Assembly (NCBI RefSeq): GCF_001570585.1
Contig: NZ_BBXF01000001.1
Location: 1,419,691 to 1,483,690 of the forward strand
Reading direction: 5' to 3'
Origin: Herbidospora daliensis
Lineage (GTDB): Bacteria; Actinomycetota; Actinomycetes; Streptosporangiales; Streptosporangiaceae
DNA: 64,000 nt
Part shown: piece after piece, positions 44,512-52,849 of the stretch
How the letters are laid out: each line of letters opens with the position of its first letter
Position numbering within the stretch: the first letter of the stretch is position 1
Translations under genes and position numbers: made by a program
Notes under the pieces: generated by a model
Databases searched by the model: none
What the model was told of the DNA's origin: nothing
Seen by the model: only the letters and a program-made list of their open reading frames with translations

Positions 44512-45180
44512 ATGATGACAACTGAATCCGGTTCGGCTCAAAGTCGCGACGAATACCGGGCTATGCAGGCCGAGGCGTTCAACCGTATCGGGTCACGGTA
44601 CGACGACGCCTTTCCCCACAAGGAGGGGCAGATCGCGGCCGGTGAGTGGCTGATAAAGCAGCTCCAGCCGGGCGCCCGGGTGCTCGACGTCGGATGCGGG
44701 ACCGGAGAGCCGACCGCCAAGCAGTTCGCCGACGCGGGCTGCGAGGTCACCGGGATCGACATCTCGCCCGTCATGCTCGACCTGGCGCGCAAGAACGTGC
44801 CCGAGGGCACCTTCCTGGAGCGCGACGTCACCGAGATCGACTCCTCTCTCGGGCGGTTCGACGCGGTGGTGGCGTTCTTCTCGCTGCTGATGCTGCCGAG
44901 GGCCGACATCGCCACGGCGCTGCAGAAGATCCACGACGTGATCGTGCCCGGCGGGCTGCTGGCGCTCAGCATGGTCGAGATCGACCTCGACGACGTGCCG
45001 TTCCAGTTCCTCGGGGCGCCCGTCCGCGTCACCGGTTACCTGCGCGAAGACCTGCGGGCCCTGGTCGAGGAGACCGGGTTCACCGTGGTCGTCGAGACCG
45101 ACATCTCCTACGCGCCGGCCACCACGCAGGCGCCGCCGGAGATCCAGCTGTTCCTCAACTGCCGACGGAACCAGTTCTGA
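44512..45180 (+). CDS. SAM-dependent class I methyltransferase
   Basis: 222 residues from ATG 44512 (an adjacent ATG follows). The Rossmann motif I is ARVLDVGCGTGEPTAKQF, motif II VTGIDISPVMLDLARK, then FDAVVAFFSLLMLPR and a post-motif VPGGLLALSMVE. The family covers small-molecule methyltransferases; the substrate cannot be predicted. Seven bases separate it from the phosphatase gene downstream. Confidence 0.9.
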   Translation: MMTTESGSAQSRDEYRAMQAEAFNRIGSRYDDAFPHKEGQIAAGEWLIKQLQPGARVLDVGCGTGEPTAKQFADAGCEVTGIDISPVMLDLARKNVPEGTFLERDVTEIDSSLGRFDAVVAFFSLLMLPRADIATALQKIHDVIVPGGLLALSMVEIDLDDVPFQFLGAPVRVTGYLREDLRALVEETGFTVVVETDISYAPATTQAPPEIQLFLNCRRNQF

Positions 45181-45187
45181 CGGCGCA

Positions 45188-46654
45188 GTGATCGACACCG
45201 AGGGTCTGGCGTTTCTCGGTGACACGGCACGGGCGATCGGCGAGTGCCTCGACCCGGAGCAGGCCGCACGCCTGCTCTGCGAGGCGGCCGTGCCCCGGCT
45301 GGCCGACGCCGCCGCCGTCTACCTCGACGGGGGTGCCGTGCACCGGCTCGACCCGCGGGGGCGGTTGCCCTCGCGCTGGTCGGGCGATCCGGCGGCCACG
45401 GTTCCCGAGCTCGTGGGCGGGCGGCTGCTGACCGTGCCGCTGCGGGCCTACGGCGAGGCCATCGGGTGCGCGGTGCTGGCGCGGGACCGTGAACGCGACG
45501 CCTTCGACCACGACGACGTGCTGGTCATCGGGCAGCTGGCGGTCCCGGTGGCGCTGACGATCTTCCACGGGCGATTACACCGCCAGCAACTCGAGACGCT
45601 GGAGATCCTGCAACGCGGGATCCGGCCCGGTCAGCCTCCCTCTCTGCCCGGTCTGGAGATCGCGTTCCGCTACCAGCCCGCCGCCGCGCGCGTGGGCGGC
45701 GACTGGTTCGACGTCATCCCGCTGCCCGGATCCCGGGTGGCGCTGGTCGTGGGCGACGTCATGGGCCACGGCCTCGACGCGGCGGCGATCATGGGGCAGT
45801 TGCGCATCGCCGTACAGACACTGGCTTCTCTGGACCTCCCGGCCGAGCAGGTGCTGCAGTCGCTCGACGAGATGGCGCAACGGCTGGCCGCCCAGACGAT
45901 CACGACCTGTGTCTACTGTGTGTACGACCCGGTCCTGCGCCGCTGCACCATCGCCAGCGCCGGCCACCTGCCCCCGGTCCTGGTGAGCGCCGACGGCAAG
46001 GCCGAGGTGCTCCAGCCGCCCGCGGGCACCCCGATCGGGCTCGGGCGCAACGCGTTCGAGACGGTGGAGATCGCGGCCGACGACGACAGCGTGCTGGTCC
46101 TCTACACCGACGGCCTGGTCGAGGAGCGCGGCGAGGACATCGGCGTCGGGGTCGAGCGCCTGCGGCGCGGCCTGGCCGGAGTGCGCCCACTCGAGGAGGT
46201 CTGCGCGAGCGTGGTCCCGGCCGCGCCGATGCGCGACGACGTGACGATGCTGGCCATCAGGTTCACCGGCATCCCCAGTGACGACGTCGCCCAGTGGCTG
46301 CTGGAACCGCAGGCCCAGACCCCGTCGCGGGTGCGCGGGCTGGTGCGGCGCACGCTGGCCGCTTGGGGCCTGCACACCCTCATCCCGACGGCCGAACTGC
46401 TCGCCTCCGAACTGGTCACCAACGCGGTGCGCGCGACCGCCCGGCCGATCACGGTCCGGCTGCTGCGCACCGACCACCTCCTGTGCGAGGTCAGCGACGA
46501 CGACCACCGCATGCCCAGGCTGCGCGAACCGGGCCGCTTCGACGACGAGGGCCGCGGCCTGTTCGTGGTCAACCAGCTCGCCGACCGGTGGGGCACCAGC
46601 CGGGTGGCGGGCGGGAAGACCGTCTGGTTCAGCCTCCCCGTGAAGGGCGCCTGA
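45188..46654 (+). CDS. GAF-SpoIIE phosphatase-HATPase signalling protein
   Basis: 488 residues from a GTG. GAF-like domain (1-130), SpoIIE/PP2C domain (about 135-350; VGGDWFDVI, VGDVMGHGLDAA, LYTDGLVEERG) and a C-terminal RsbW-like HATPase (about 360-488; ASELVTNAVRAT, GRGLFVVNQLADRWG). Such proteins combine phosphatase and anti-sigma kinase activity toward STAS partners. No STAS or sigma gene is adjacent; the STAS protein at 16.4 kb is one candidate. Confidence 0.9.
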   Translation: MIDTEGLAFLGDTARAIGECLDPEQAARLLCEAAVPRLADAAAVYLDGGAVHRLDPRGRLPSRWSGDPAATVPELVGGRLLTVPLRAYGEAIGCAVLARDRERDAFDHDDVLVIGQLAVPVALTIFHGRLHRQQLETLEILQRGIRPGQPPSLPGLEIAFRYQPAAARVGGDWFDVIPLPGSRVALVVGDVMGHGLDAAAIMGQLRIAVQTLASLDLPAEQVLQSLDEMAQRLAAQTITTCVYCVYDPVLRRCTIASAGHLPPVLVSADGKAEVLQPPAGTPIGLGRNAFETVEIAADDDSVLVLYTDGLVEERGEDIGVGVERLRRGLAGVRPLEEVCASVVPAAPMRDDVTMLAIRFTGIPSDDVAQWLLEPQAQTPSRVRGLVRRTLAAWGLHTLIPTAELLASELVTNAVRATARPITVRLLRTDHLLCEVSDDDHRMPRLREPGRFDDEGRGLFVVNQLADRWGTSRVAGGKTVWFSLPVKGA

Positions 46655-46669
46655 ACGAGGATGGGGACC

Positions 46670-47377
46670 ATGAGACGCCTCGCCGACCTCGTCCGCGACG
46701 ACAACTTCGACCTCTACGTGCTGGGCCTGGTCGCGCTGGTCTTCACGGTGCTCGGCGTGGTCGGCCTGGCCGAGACCTCGGTGCTCATCTCGGCGACCCT
46801 GGCCCTGCTGGCGTTGTTGGCGTTCTCGCAGATCAAGTCGCGCCGCCAGGTGGCCCAGCTGGTCGCCGACCGGTCGCTCCTCCGCGAGGACTTCCCGCCC
46901 GACCTGACGGCCCGCCGGGCGCGGGCGGGCGACTACCTGTTCATCGGCCGGTCGATGGCCCGGACGGCCAACACGATGCGCGCCGACCTGAAGACGATGC
47001 TGGAACGGGGTGCGCGCATCCGGGTGATGATGGTCGACCCCGAGAGCGAGTCGGTCATCGCGGCGGCGGCCCTGATCGGCTACAGCGGCTCCGACCCGGC
47101 GCTGCTGGCCGGGCGCATCCGGGGCGTGCTGGCCGAACTCGACCATCTGCGCTCCCTCACCGGCGGGAACCTGGAGATCCGGCTCACCCGGTTCGTCCCC
47201 ACGGTGGGCCTCCAGGTCGTCGACGGCGTCTACGTCTGCGCGCAGCGCTTCGAGCACCGCCCCCTGGGCGAGAGCGGCCCGATCCTGGCCCTGGAGCCGC
47301 GCGACGGCGTCTGGTTCCACCGCTTCAAGGCCGAGGCCGAGCGCATGTGGGACGACGGCATCCCCTGGCCCGAGTAG
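46670..47377 (+). CDS. Membrane-anchored hypothetical protein
   Basis: 235 residues from ATG 46670, chosen over ATG 46661 because GAGG lies nine bases upstream of the former and directly against the latter. Two N-terminal helices (LYVLGLVALVFTVLGVVG, LISATLALLALLAFSQI) precede a cytosolic domain with YLFIGRSMARTANTMRADLK and RIRVMMVDPES. The overall order is reminiscent of phospholipase-D-like folds but no HKD motif is present. Function unknown. Confidence 0.7.
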   Translation: MRRLADLVRDDNFDLYVLGLVALVFTVLGVVGLAETSVLISATLALLALLAFSQIKSRRQVAQLVADRSLLREDFPPDLTARRARAGDYLFIGRSMARTANTMRADLKTMLERGARIRVMMVDPESESVIAAAALIGYSGSDPALLAGRIRGVLAELDHLRSLTGGNLEIRLTRFVPTVGLQVVDGVYVCAQRFEHRPLGESGPILALEPRDGVWFHRFKAEAERMWDDGIPWPE

Positions 47378-47448
47378 CGCGTATACCCACGCCGGTCTGA
47401 GTACGAGAGCGGTGCCGTCCGACGTCCACCTGGAAGATCCTTTGGGGC

Positions 47449-48204
47449 ATGAAATGGTGGATTTTCCTGGTTTCTCTGACTTTCGCGATATTCGCCGCCT
47501 GGTTGACCTTCTCGACCGGCGTGGCGCCGAGCACCGTGCTGGCGATCGGCGTCGGGGCGGTCAGCCTGATCTGGTTGCTGGTCCTGCTGACCGTGCCGTG
47601 GAACCTGTACTTCTCGGCCCGCCGGGTCGTCCACGAGACCGCGTTGTCGCGCGAGCGGGGCATCGAGGTGCCGCAGGCGCGTGAGGACGAGGCCCGGGGC
47701 ATCGCGAAGCGGATGTTGCGGCTGGCGGTGCTCGGGCATGTGGTCTCGGCGGCGGTGATCGCGGTGGTCACGTACTTCTCCGGGGAGTACGTCGGCTACT
47801 ACTTCGCCGGTTTCTACCTGCTGGCGACCCTGTTCCGGCCGACCGGGGCCTACCTGGCCCATCTGAAGGACCGGGTCGGGACGTTGATGGAGGAGCTGCA
47901 CTACCCGCGGCAGGACGTGGCGACGCTGCGTACCGACGTCAAGAACCTGGTCGAGGCCCGGACCACCCTGGAGGCGTCGGTCGAGTCGCTGACCGAGGAC
48001 CTCGCGCGGGTCCGCGGGGAGCTCGCGGCGGCGCGGTCGGTGCTGGAGGACGCCGACCACGACCTGAACCGGCGCATCACGCTGATGACGCGGCGTTTCG
48101 ACGAGACGGTCGACGGGCTGAGCGACAACCAGGAGCTGATCACCGGGCTGAAGGCGTTCCTCCGCCTGGTCCGGTCCGACACGACGATGGGCTCCGGAAA
48201 GTAA
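47449..48204 (+). CDS. Membrane protein with C-terminal coiled coil
   Basis: 251 residues starting MKWWIFLVSLTFAIFAAWL. Four helices arranged as two pairs, followed by a long coiled coil (about 165-240: LVEARTTLEASVESLTEDLARV). No family recognised. Its stop codon lies inside an inverted repeat in front of the HelD gene. Confidence 0.75.
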   Translation: MKWWIFLVSLTFAIFAAWLTFSTGVAPSTVLAIGVGAVSLIWLLVLLTVPWNLYFSARRVVHETALSRERGIEVPQAREDEARGIAKRMLRLAVLGHVVSAAVIAVVTYFSGEYVGYYFAGFYLLATLFRPTGAYLAHLKDRVGTLMEELHYPRQDVATLRTDVKNLVEARTTLEASVESLTEDLARVRGELAAARSVLEDADHDLNRRITLMTRRFDETVDGLSDNQELITGLKAFLRLVRSDTTMGSGK

Positions 48205-48219
48205 GTCAAGCCTTACTTT
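48198..48219. promoter_or_regulatory. Inverted repeat AAAGTAAG-N6-CTTACTTT before helD
   Basis: An eight-base perfect inverted repeat with a six-base spacer, overlapping the upstream stop codon and 29 bases before the HelD start. It could be a weak terminator, or an operator: the complementary reading GTAAGGCTTGACTTAC loosely resembles iron-box (IdeR/DmdR) half-sites. Confidence 0.35.
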
Positions 48220-48248
48220 AGGTATCCCTCGTCTCCATACTTGGGCGG

Positions 48249-50150
48249 GTGGAAACCGAACAGCAGATCGTTGACGGCCTGTACGACCGCCTCGACGCCG
48301 CCGTCTCCGAGACGCTGGCCGCCCGCGACCGGGCGCTGACCACCTCCGACGACCTGCACAGCCGCGACGTCGAGTTGTCGCGGCTGACCCGCAGGCTCGG
48401 CGAGCTCCGGGCCGCCGAGCGTTCGTTGTGCTTCGGCCGCATCGACAGCACCGCCGGGGACTTCCTGCACATCGGCCGGGTCGGCCTGCGCTCCCCCGAC
48501 GGCGAGGTCGTCCTGGTCGACTGGCGCGCCGACGCCGCCCGGCCGTTCTACGCCGCCACCCCGGCGACCCCGCTGGGCCTGCGCCGGCGCCGCCATCTGC
48601 GGCTGCAGAACCGCCGGGTCGTGGACGTCAGCGACGAGATCCTCGACGGCTCGGCTCCCCGACCCGGCGACGTGGTCGGCGACGGCCCGCTCACCGCCGC
48701 CCTCAGCCGGGCCAGGACCGGCCGCATGCGCGAGGCCGTCTCGACCCTCCAGGCCGAGCAGGACACGATCGTGCGCTCCCCGCACCGGGGCGTCACCGTC
48801 GTCGACGGCGGCCCCGGCACCGGCAAGACCCTGGTCGCGCTGCACCGCGCCGCCTACGTGCTCTACGCCTTCCCCGCCCTCGCCGGGCGCGGGGTTCTCG
48901 TGTACGGCCCCAACAGCCGCTTCCTCGACTACATCTCCGACGTGCTGCCGTCGCTGGGGGAGAACGACGTGCGGATGGCCACGCTGGCCGACCTCGTGGG
49001 GCTGGCCCCGACCGCCGCCGAACCGGAGGAGGCGGCGCGGGCGAAGGGCGTCGCGGGCACCGCCGCGACGCTGGCCGGACGGGTGCGCGCCAGGCAGCCG
49101 CGCGGGGTGCCGCTGGAGGTCAAGGTCGGCCAGGAGACGCTGGTCCTGTCCGCCGCCGAGGTCGACACGGCCCGCCGCCACGCGGTCCGCGACGGCCTGG
49201 CCCACAACCCGGCGCGGGCGATGTTCCGCGAATACGTGGTCGACGCCCTGGTCGACCTGCTGGAGCGGCGCACCGCCGACGCGCTGGCCCGGCTCGACGC
49301 CGAGGTGGCGTCCATGCTCGGAGTGGACCTCGACGAGGCGGTCGCCGGCGACCTGCGCTCCCTCGGCCTGGACGACGCCCCGGCGGCCGGGCCGGGGTTC
49401 GACTGGGACGCCGTGCGAGAGCAGCTCCTCGACGACCCGGCCGTCGACCGGGCGGTCGAGGCGGTGTGGCCGAGGCTGCGCCCCGAGGACGCGCTCGGCC
49501 GGACCGCCCGCACCCGCGCCGACCTCGCGCTGCTCGACGAGGCCCGCGCGCTGGTCGACGGCCCGCCCGAGGAGGTGTACGGCCACATCGTCGTCGACGA
49601 GGCCCAGGAGCTCACCGAGATGGAGTGGCGGATGCTGCTGCGCCGCTGCCCGTCGCGCTCGATGACGGTCGTGGGCGACTTCGCCCAGTCGGGCTCGGCC
49701 ACCACGATCCGCTCGTGGACCGAGGCGGTCGGCGAGCGGTTCGTGCACCACACGCTGACGGTCAACTACCGCACCACCGCCGAGATCCTCGGCCACGCCA
49801 CCCCGCTGCTGGCCCGCATCGCCCCAGGTCAGCGCCCGTCACGTTCGGTACGCCACGGCGAACCCCCGCGCACCGTGACCGGAGACCTGGAGACCGTGAG
49901 GGCCCTGGCCCGGGAGGAGGGGCACGGCCTCGTCGGCGTCATCGCCCCGCCCGGCGCGGCCGAGGCGCTCGAAGGGAGCGGCGTGACCGTCGTCGCCGCT
50001 CCCGACGCCCGGGGGCTGGAGTTCGACACCGTGCTCGTCGTCGACCCCGCCGCCATCGAGTCCTACCGCGAGTCGGGCCCCAGGGACCTGTACGTCGCCC
50101 TCACCCGCGCCACCCGGCGGCTGATCGTCGTCACGCCGGCCGCAGGCTGA
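48249..50150 (+). CDS. helD: HelD-like UvrD/Rep-type ATPase (RNA polymerase recycling factor)
   Basis: 633 residues from a GTG. The N-terminal coiled coil (1-65) precedes FGRIDSTAGDFLHIGRVGL and VLVDWRADAARPFYAAT, the conserved HelD entry. Walker A is GGPGTGKT and the helicase motifs HIVVDEAQELTEMEWRML and YVALTRATRRL follow. HelD proteins bind and recycle RNA polymerase and, in some actinomycetes, give rifamycin resistance. It is shorter than many actinobacterial homologues (about 700-750). The 3' end overlaps the ferredoxin gene by 20 bases. Confidence 0.85.
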   Translation: METEQQIVDGLYDRLDAAVSETLAARDRALTTSDDLHSRDVELSRLTRRLGELRAAERSLCFGRIDSTAGDFLHIGRVGLRSPDGEVVLVDWRADAARPFYAATPATPLGLRRRRHLRLQNRRVVDVSDEILDGSAPRPGDVVGDGPLTAALSRARTGRMREAVSTLQAEQDTIVRSPHRGVTVVDGGPGTGKTLVALHRAAYVLYAFPALAGRGVLVYGPNSRFLDYISDVLPSLGENDVRMATLADLVGLAPTAAEPEEAARAKGVAGTAATLAGRVRARQPRGVPLEVKVGQETLVLSAAEVDTARRHAVRDGLAHNPARAMFREYVVDALVDLLERRTADALARLDAEVASMLGVDLDEAVAGDLRSLGLDDAPAAGPGFDWDAVREQLLDDPAVDRAVEAVWPRLRPEDALGRTARTRADLALLDEARALVDGPPEEVYGHIVVDEAQELTEMEWRMLLRRCPSRSMTVVGDFAQSGSATTIRSWTEAVGERFVHHTLTVNYRTTAEILGHATPLLARIAPGQRPSRSVRHGEPPRTVTGDLETVRALAREEGHGLVGVIAPPGAAEALEGSGVTVVAAPDARGLEFDTVLVVDPAAIESYRESGPRDLYVALTRATRRLIVVTPAAG

Positions 50151-50334
50151 TCGCCTCGCGCGGGCAGCACTCCGCGACCTCCTCCGCCAGCGCGAGGTCG
50201 GCCGGATCGGTGAGCTCGTCGGAGCGCGCGACCGCGACCCGGTCGGCGCCCAGGGTGAACAGGCCGGGCGCGGTCGCCGAGCACAGGCCGGTGCCGAAGC
50301 AGAGCGACCGGTCGACCTCCAGCCGCCGCGCCAT
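50131..50334 (-). CDS. [3Fe-4S] ferredoxin, P450 partner
   Basis: 67 residues, starting MARRLEVDRSLCFGTGLC. The cysteine pattern C-x5-C ... C-C-P (CFGTGLC and ECCPREAI) is the three-cysteine 3Fe-4S type that serves actinobacterial P450s. Its ATG overlaps the P450 stop (TGATG), so it is almost certainly that enzyme's electron donor. Confidence 0.93.
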   Translation of the reverse strand: MARRLEVDRSLCFGTGLCSATAPGLFTLGADRVAVARSDELTDPADLALAEEVAECCPREAISLRPA

Positions 50335-51545
50335 CAGAGGATCACCGGCAGGGCCCGGTAGTCGTTCAACGCCCAGACCTCGTGGCGGCGCACCTCCGCG
50401 CGCGGGATCGCCAGCCGGATCCCGGGGAAGCGCCCGATGAGCGCGGCCAGGGTCATCTCGCTGATGAGCCGGGCCGCCGCCGCGCCGAGGCAGTTGTGGA
50501 TGCCGTGGCCGAGCCCGAGATGCCGCGCCCCGGCCCGGGTGAGGTCGAGCCGGTGCGGGTCGGCGAAGACGGCGGGGTCGCGGTTGGCCGCCGCGACCAT
50601 CACCATGACCGGCTCCCCCGCCCCGATGACCTGGTCGCGGACGCGGACGTCCTCGCTCGGGAACCGCCAGGGGGTCGAGGCCACCGGCGACTCGTACCGG
50701 AGCAGTTCCTCGACCCCGGTTCCGGCCAGGACGCCGGGGTCGTCGGCGACCAGCTTGAGCTGGTCGGGATGGTCGAACAGGGCCAGCACGGCGTTGGTGA
50801 GGAACATCTTCGTCGTGCCGACCCCCGCGATGATCATGATGATGACCAGCGCGTCGAGCTCGTCGGCGCTGATGCGCCCCTCCTCGTCGGCGGCCCGGAT
50901 GAACGCCGAGGTGAGGTCGTCGCCCGGCTCGGCCCGCTTCTGCTCGACGAGCTCCCGCCCGTAGGCGATGATGCGCTCGCGCGCGCCGGGGATACGCGGG
51001 AAGTCGGCCGGGTCGGTCGAGATGAGCAGGTCGACGTCGCCCGCGAGCTGCTCGCGCCGCTCCAGCGTGAACCCGAGCCGCGTCGAGACGACCCGCGAGG
51101 GGATCAGCGCGGCGAACTCGGCGACGAGCTCCCTCTCCTGGCCCGGCGCCCAATCGCGCATGGTGTCGTCGACGATCTCGCGGATGTCCTCGCGCCACCG
51201 CTCGACGCTCCGCGGCGTGAACCCGCTCATGGCGCAGCGGCGTACTTTGGTGTGCTGGGGCGGGTCGAGCCCGGGCACGGTCTGCGAAAGCACGGTGCCC
51301 GCGCTGACGGAAAGGCCGGACGCCTGGAATTCGGCGCTGCCGCGCCACTCGGCCGTGCTGAACCGGGTGTCGCCGAGGATTTCCATCGCGTCGTCATACC
51401 TGGTCACGACCCACATGGGCACGTTTCCGACCGGGAAGACGTAACGGTGGACGGGCGAGTTCTCCCGCAGCCAGTCGAGGGCTTTATAGGGGTCGCGGAA
51501 ATAGTCGGGACTGAACAACTCGAATGGGACGACCGTATTCGACAT
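50334..51545 (-). CDS. Cytochrome P450
   Basis: 403 residues. I-helix IIAGVGTTKMFLT, K-helix ExxR in EELLRYESP, and heme loop LGLGHGIHNCLGAAAARL with Cys352. The class is the soluble actinobacterial CYP type using a ferredoxin. The ribosome-binding site AAGGAAAC precedes ATG 51545. The first 90 or so codons and the upstream region are partly duplicated in a scar at 52.7-52.8 kb, next to a piece of the polyketide synthase. A tailoring role in that pathway is plausible. Confidence 0.95.
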   Translation of the reverse strand: MSNTVVPFELFSPDYFRDPYKALDWLRENSPVHRYVFPVGNVPMWVVTRYDDAMEILGDTRFSTAEWRGSAEFQASGLSVSAGTVLSQTVPGLDPPQHTKVRRCAMSGFTPRSVERWREDIREIVDDTMRDWAPGQERELVAEFAALIPSRVVSTRLGFTLERREQLAGDVDLLISTDPADFPRIPGARERIIAYGRELVEQKRAEPGDDLTSAFIRAADEEGRISADELDALVIIMIIAGVGTTKMFLTNAVLALFDHPDQLKLVADDPGVLAGTGVEELLRYESPVASTPWRFPSEDVRVRDQVIGAGEPVMVMVAAANRDPAVFADPHRLDLTRAGARHLGLGHGIHNCLGAAAARLISEMTLAALIGRFPGIRLAIPRAEVRRHEVWALNDYRALPVIL

Positions 51546-51612
51546 GCGGTTTCCTTACGTTGATCAGGTCGCCCGCATCGTACATTCGCGAAAACCCCGG
51601 CGGAATGACCCG

Positions 51613-52377
51613 CTACTCCACCTTCGACTCCGAGTAGGTCCAGGTCGAGCAGGCCGCGACATTACGCTTGGTGAAGCCGCGGTTCATCCAGAAGGCGATG
51701 TTCTCCCGGTTCCCGCTGAAGATCCCGGCCTCCTGGTGCTGGTACCGGCTCACGACGAACCGCCAGTCGCGCGCGTCCCGGTGCCGCATCGACCGGTGGA
51801 CGCTCCCGACGAACGCGCCCGCCAGGCACATGTGCTGCAGGGCGAGACGACGGCTGTACTGGAGACCGGCGAGGTCCCCGGCGGCCTCGGAGATGCCGGT
51901 GATCCTCGTGATGTGCCAGGCGTACGCCTCGGCCAGCATCGTGAAGACGTACAGGTCGCCGACCTGGCGGCCGAGGAGCGTCCGGTCGAGGACGACGACG
52001 ATCCTCCCCTCCTCGGGGCAGTACCTGCGGAACTGGTCCGGACTCCACGGGTGCCCGCAGGCCTTCTTCGGATCCTTGGTCAGCAGGACCATCTGGGGTT
52101 TCTCGAACGTGAGCCCGGCCTTGGCGAACTGGGCCGTCCAGACCCGGTTGAGGCACTTCACCACGGCGGCGACGTACTTCTTGGCCGCCGCGGCGTCGCC
52201 ACGCCGGCTGATGGGTCTCTCCACGCAGGCCGAGCGGGCGATGACCCCGCTGTCGTAGAGCGGGTTGTCGACCAGGACGGGGTCGAGGGCGGGAGCGGCG
52301 TGGGCGGGGACGGGCGCGGCGGTCAGGACCAGCGCCACGAGTAACCCGGTGATCGAGGAACGTCTCATGAGGTCCAT
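51613..52377 (-). CDS. Secreted metallopeptidase-fold protein lacking the zinc site
   Basis: 254 residues from ATG 52377 (GGAAGG upstream). The signal peptide (ITGLLVALVLTAAPVPAHA) precedes a domain collinear with the neutral zinc metallopeptidase at 28.9-29.6 kb. Where that has AHEWGHAVQ this has LAEAYAWHITR, and ELQADCFAGA is replaced by ALQHMCLAGA. Both zinc-binding regions are lost while the cysteines and fold remain. It is probably a non-catalytic binding protein or inhibitor. Confidence 0.75.
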   Translation of the reverse strand: MDLMRRSSITGLLVALVLTAAPVPAHAAPALDPVLVDNPLYDSGVIARSACVERPISRRGDAAAAKKYVAAVVKCLNRVWTAQFAKAGLTFEKPQMVLLTKDPKKACGHPWSPDQFRRYCPEEGRIVVVLDRTLLGRQVGDLYVFTMLAEAYAWHITRITGISEAAGDLAGLQYSRRLALQHMCLAGAFVGSVHRSMRHRDARDWRFVVSRYQHQEAGIFSGNRENIAFWMNRGFTKRNVAACSTWTYSESKVE

Positions 52378-52441
52378 ATGGTGACCTTCCCCTCAATGCT
52401 GCGCAATCCCCCGCCCCCCACAGCCGCGTCACTCTCGCGAA

Positions 52442-52466
52442 CGGCCCGGGGGATCACCCCGGGCCG
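52442..52466 (-). terminator. Hairpin at the end of the scar, copy of the PKS terminator
   Basis: CGGCCCGGGG pairs with CCCCGGGCCG around the loop GATCA. The sequence after it (CGCTTGGGCTGATGAG) is shared with the region beyond the PKS stop at 56121, so this hairpin was duplicated together with the PKS 3' end. Confidence 0.75.
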
Positions 52467-52821
52467 CTTGGGCTGATGAGCTCAGCCGACGAGGAGGGCG
52501 CCTGCTCTTTCTCCGGTACGGCCATGGTCGGCTGCTGCCACAACAACGTCGTGGGCAGGCGGCGGCCGAAGCGCTTCTCCAACCGGCGGCGGACCATGAT
52601 GGTCATCACCGAGTCGAGCCCCTGCTCGACCAGGGGCCGCCGGATCGACAGGTCCTCCGGTCCCCGCCTGGATCTCCATCGCGTCGTCGTAACGGTGGAC
52701 GGGCGAGTTCTCGCGCAGCAGGTCGAGGGCTTAATAGGGGTCGCGGAAGGACGACCGTATTCGACATGCGGTTTCCCTGCATTCATCAGGTGGCCCGCGT
52801 CGTACATTCGGAATTTCGTTG
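52467..52821 (-). pseudogene. Scar fusing P450 5' end to PKS 3' (ACP) end
   Basis: Read on the minus strand it starts with a near-copy of the P450 upstream region and start (ATGTCGAATACGGTCGTCC). A 26-base deletion and TATTAAGCC, which turns a Lys codon (TATAAAGCC) into a stop, follow. Then it joins at GGATCTCC to the PKS ACP coding end, retaining GPEDLSIRRPLVEQGLDSV and RRLPTTLLWQQPT. The 39 bases encoding ISAIADHLVELLL are missing in frame and two other deletions shift the frame. It is clearly non-functional as either enzyme. Confidence 0.85.
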
Positions 52822-52849
52822 TCGTAGCCCCCGTCTAAGATCGCGTTCC

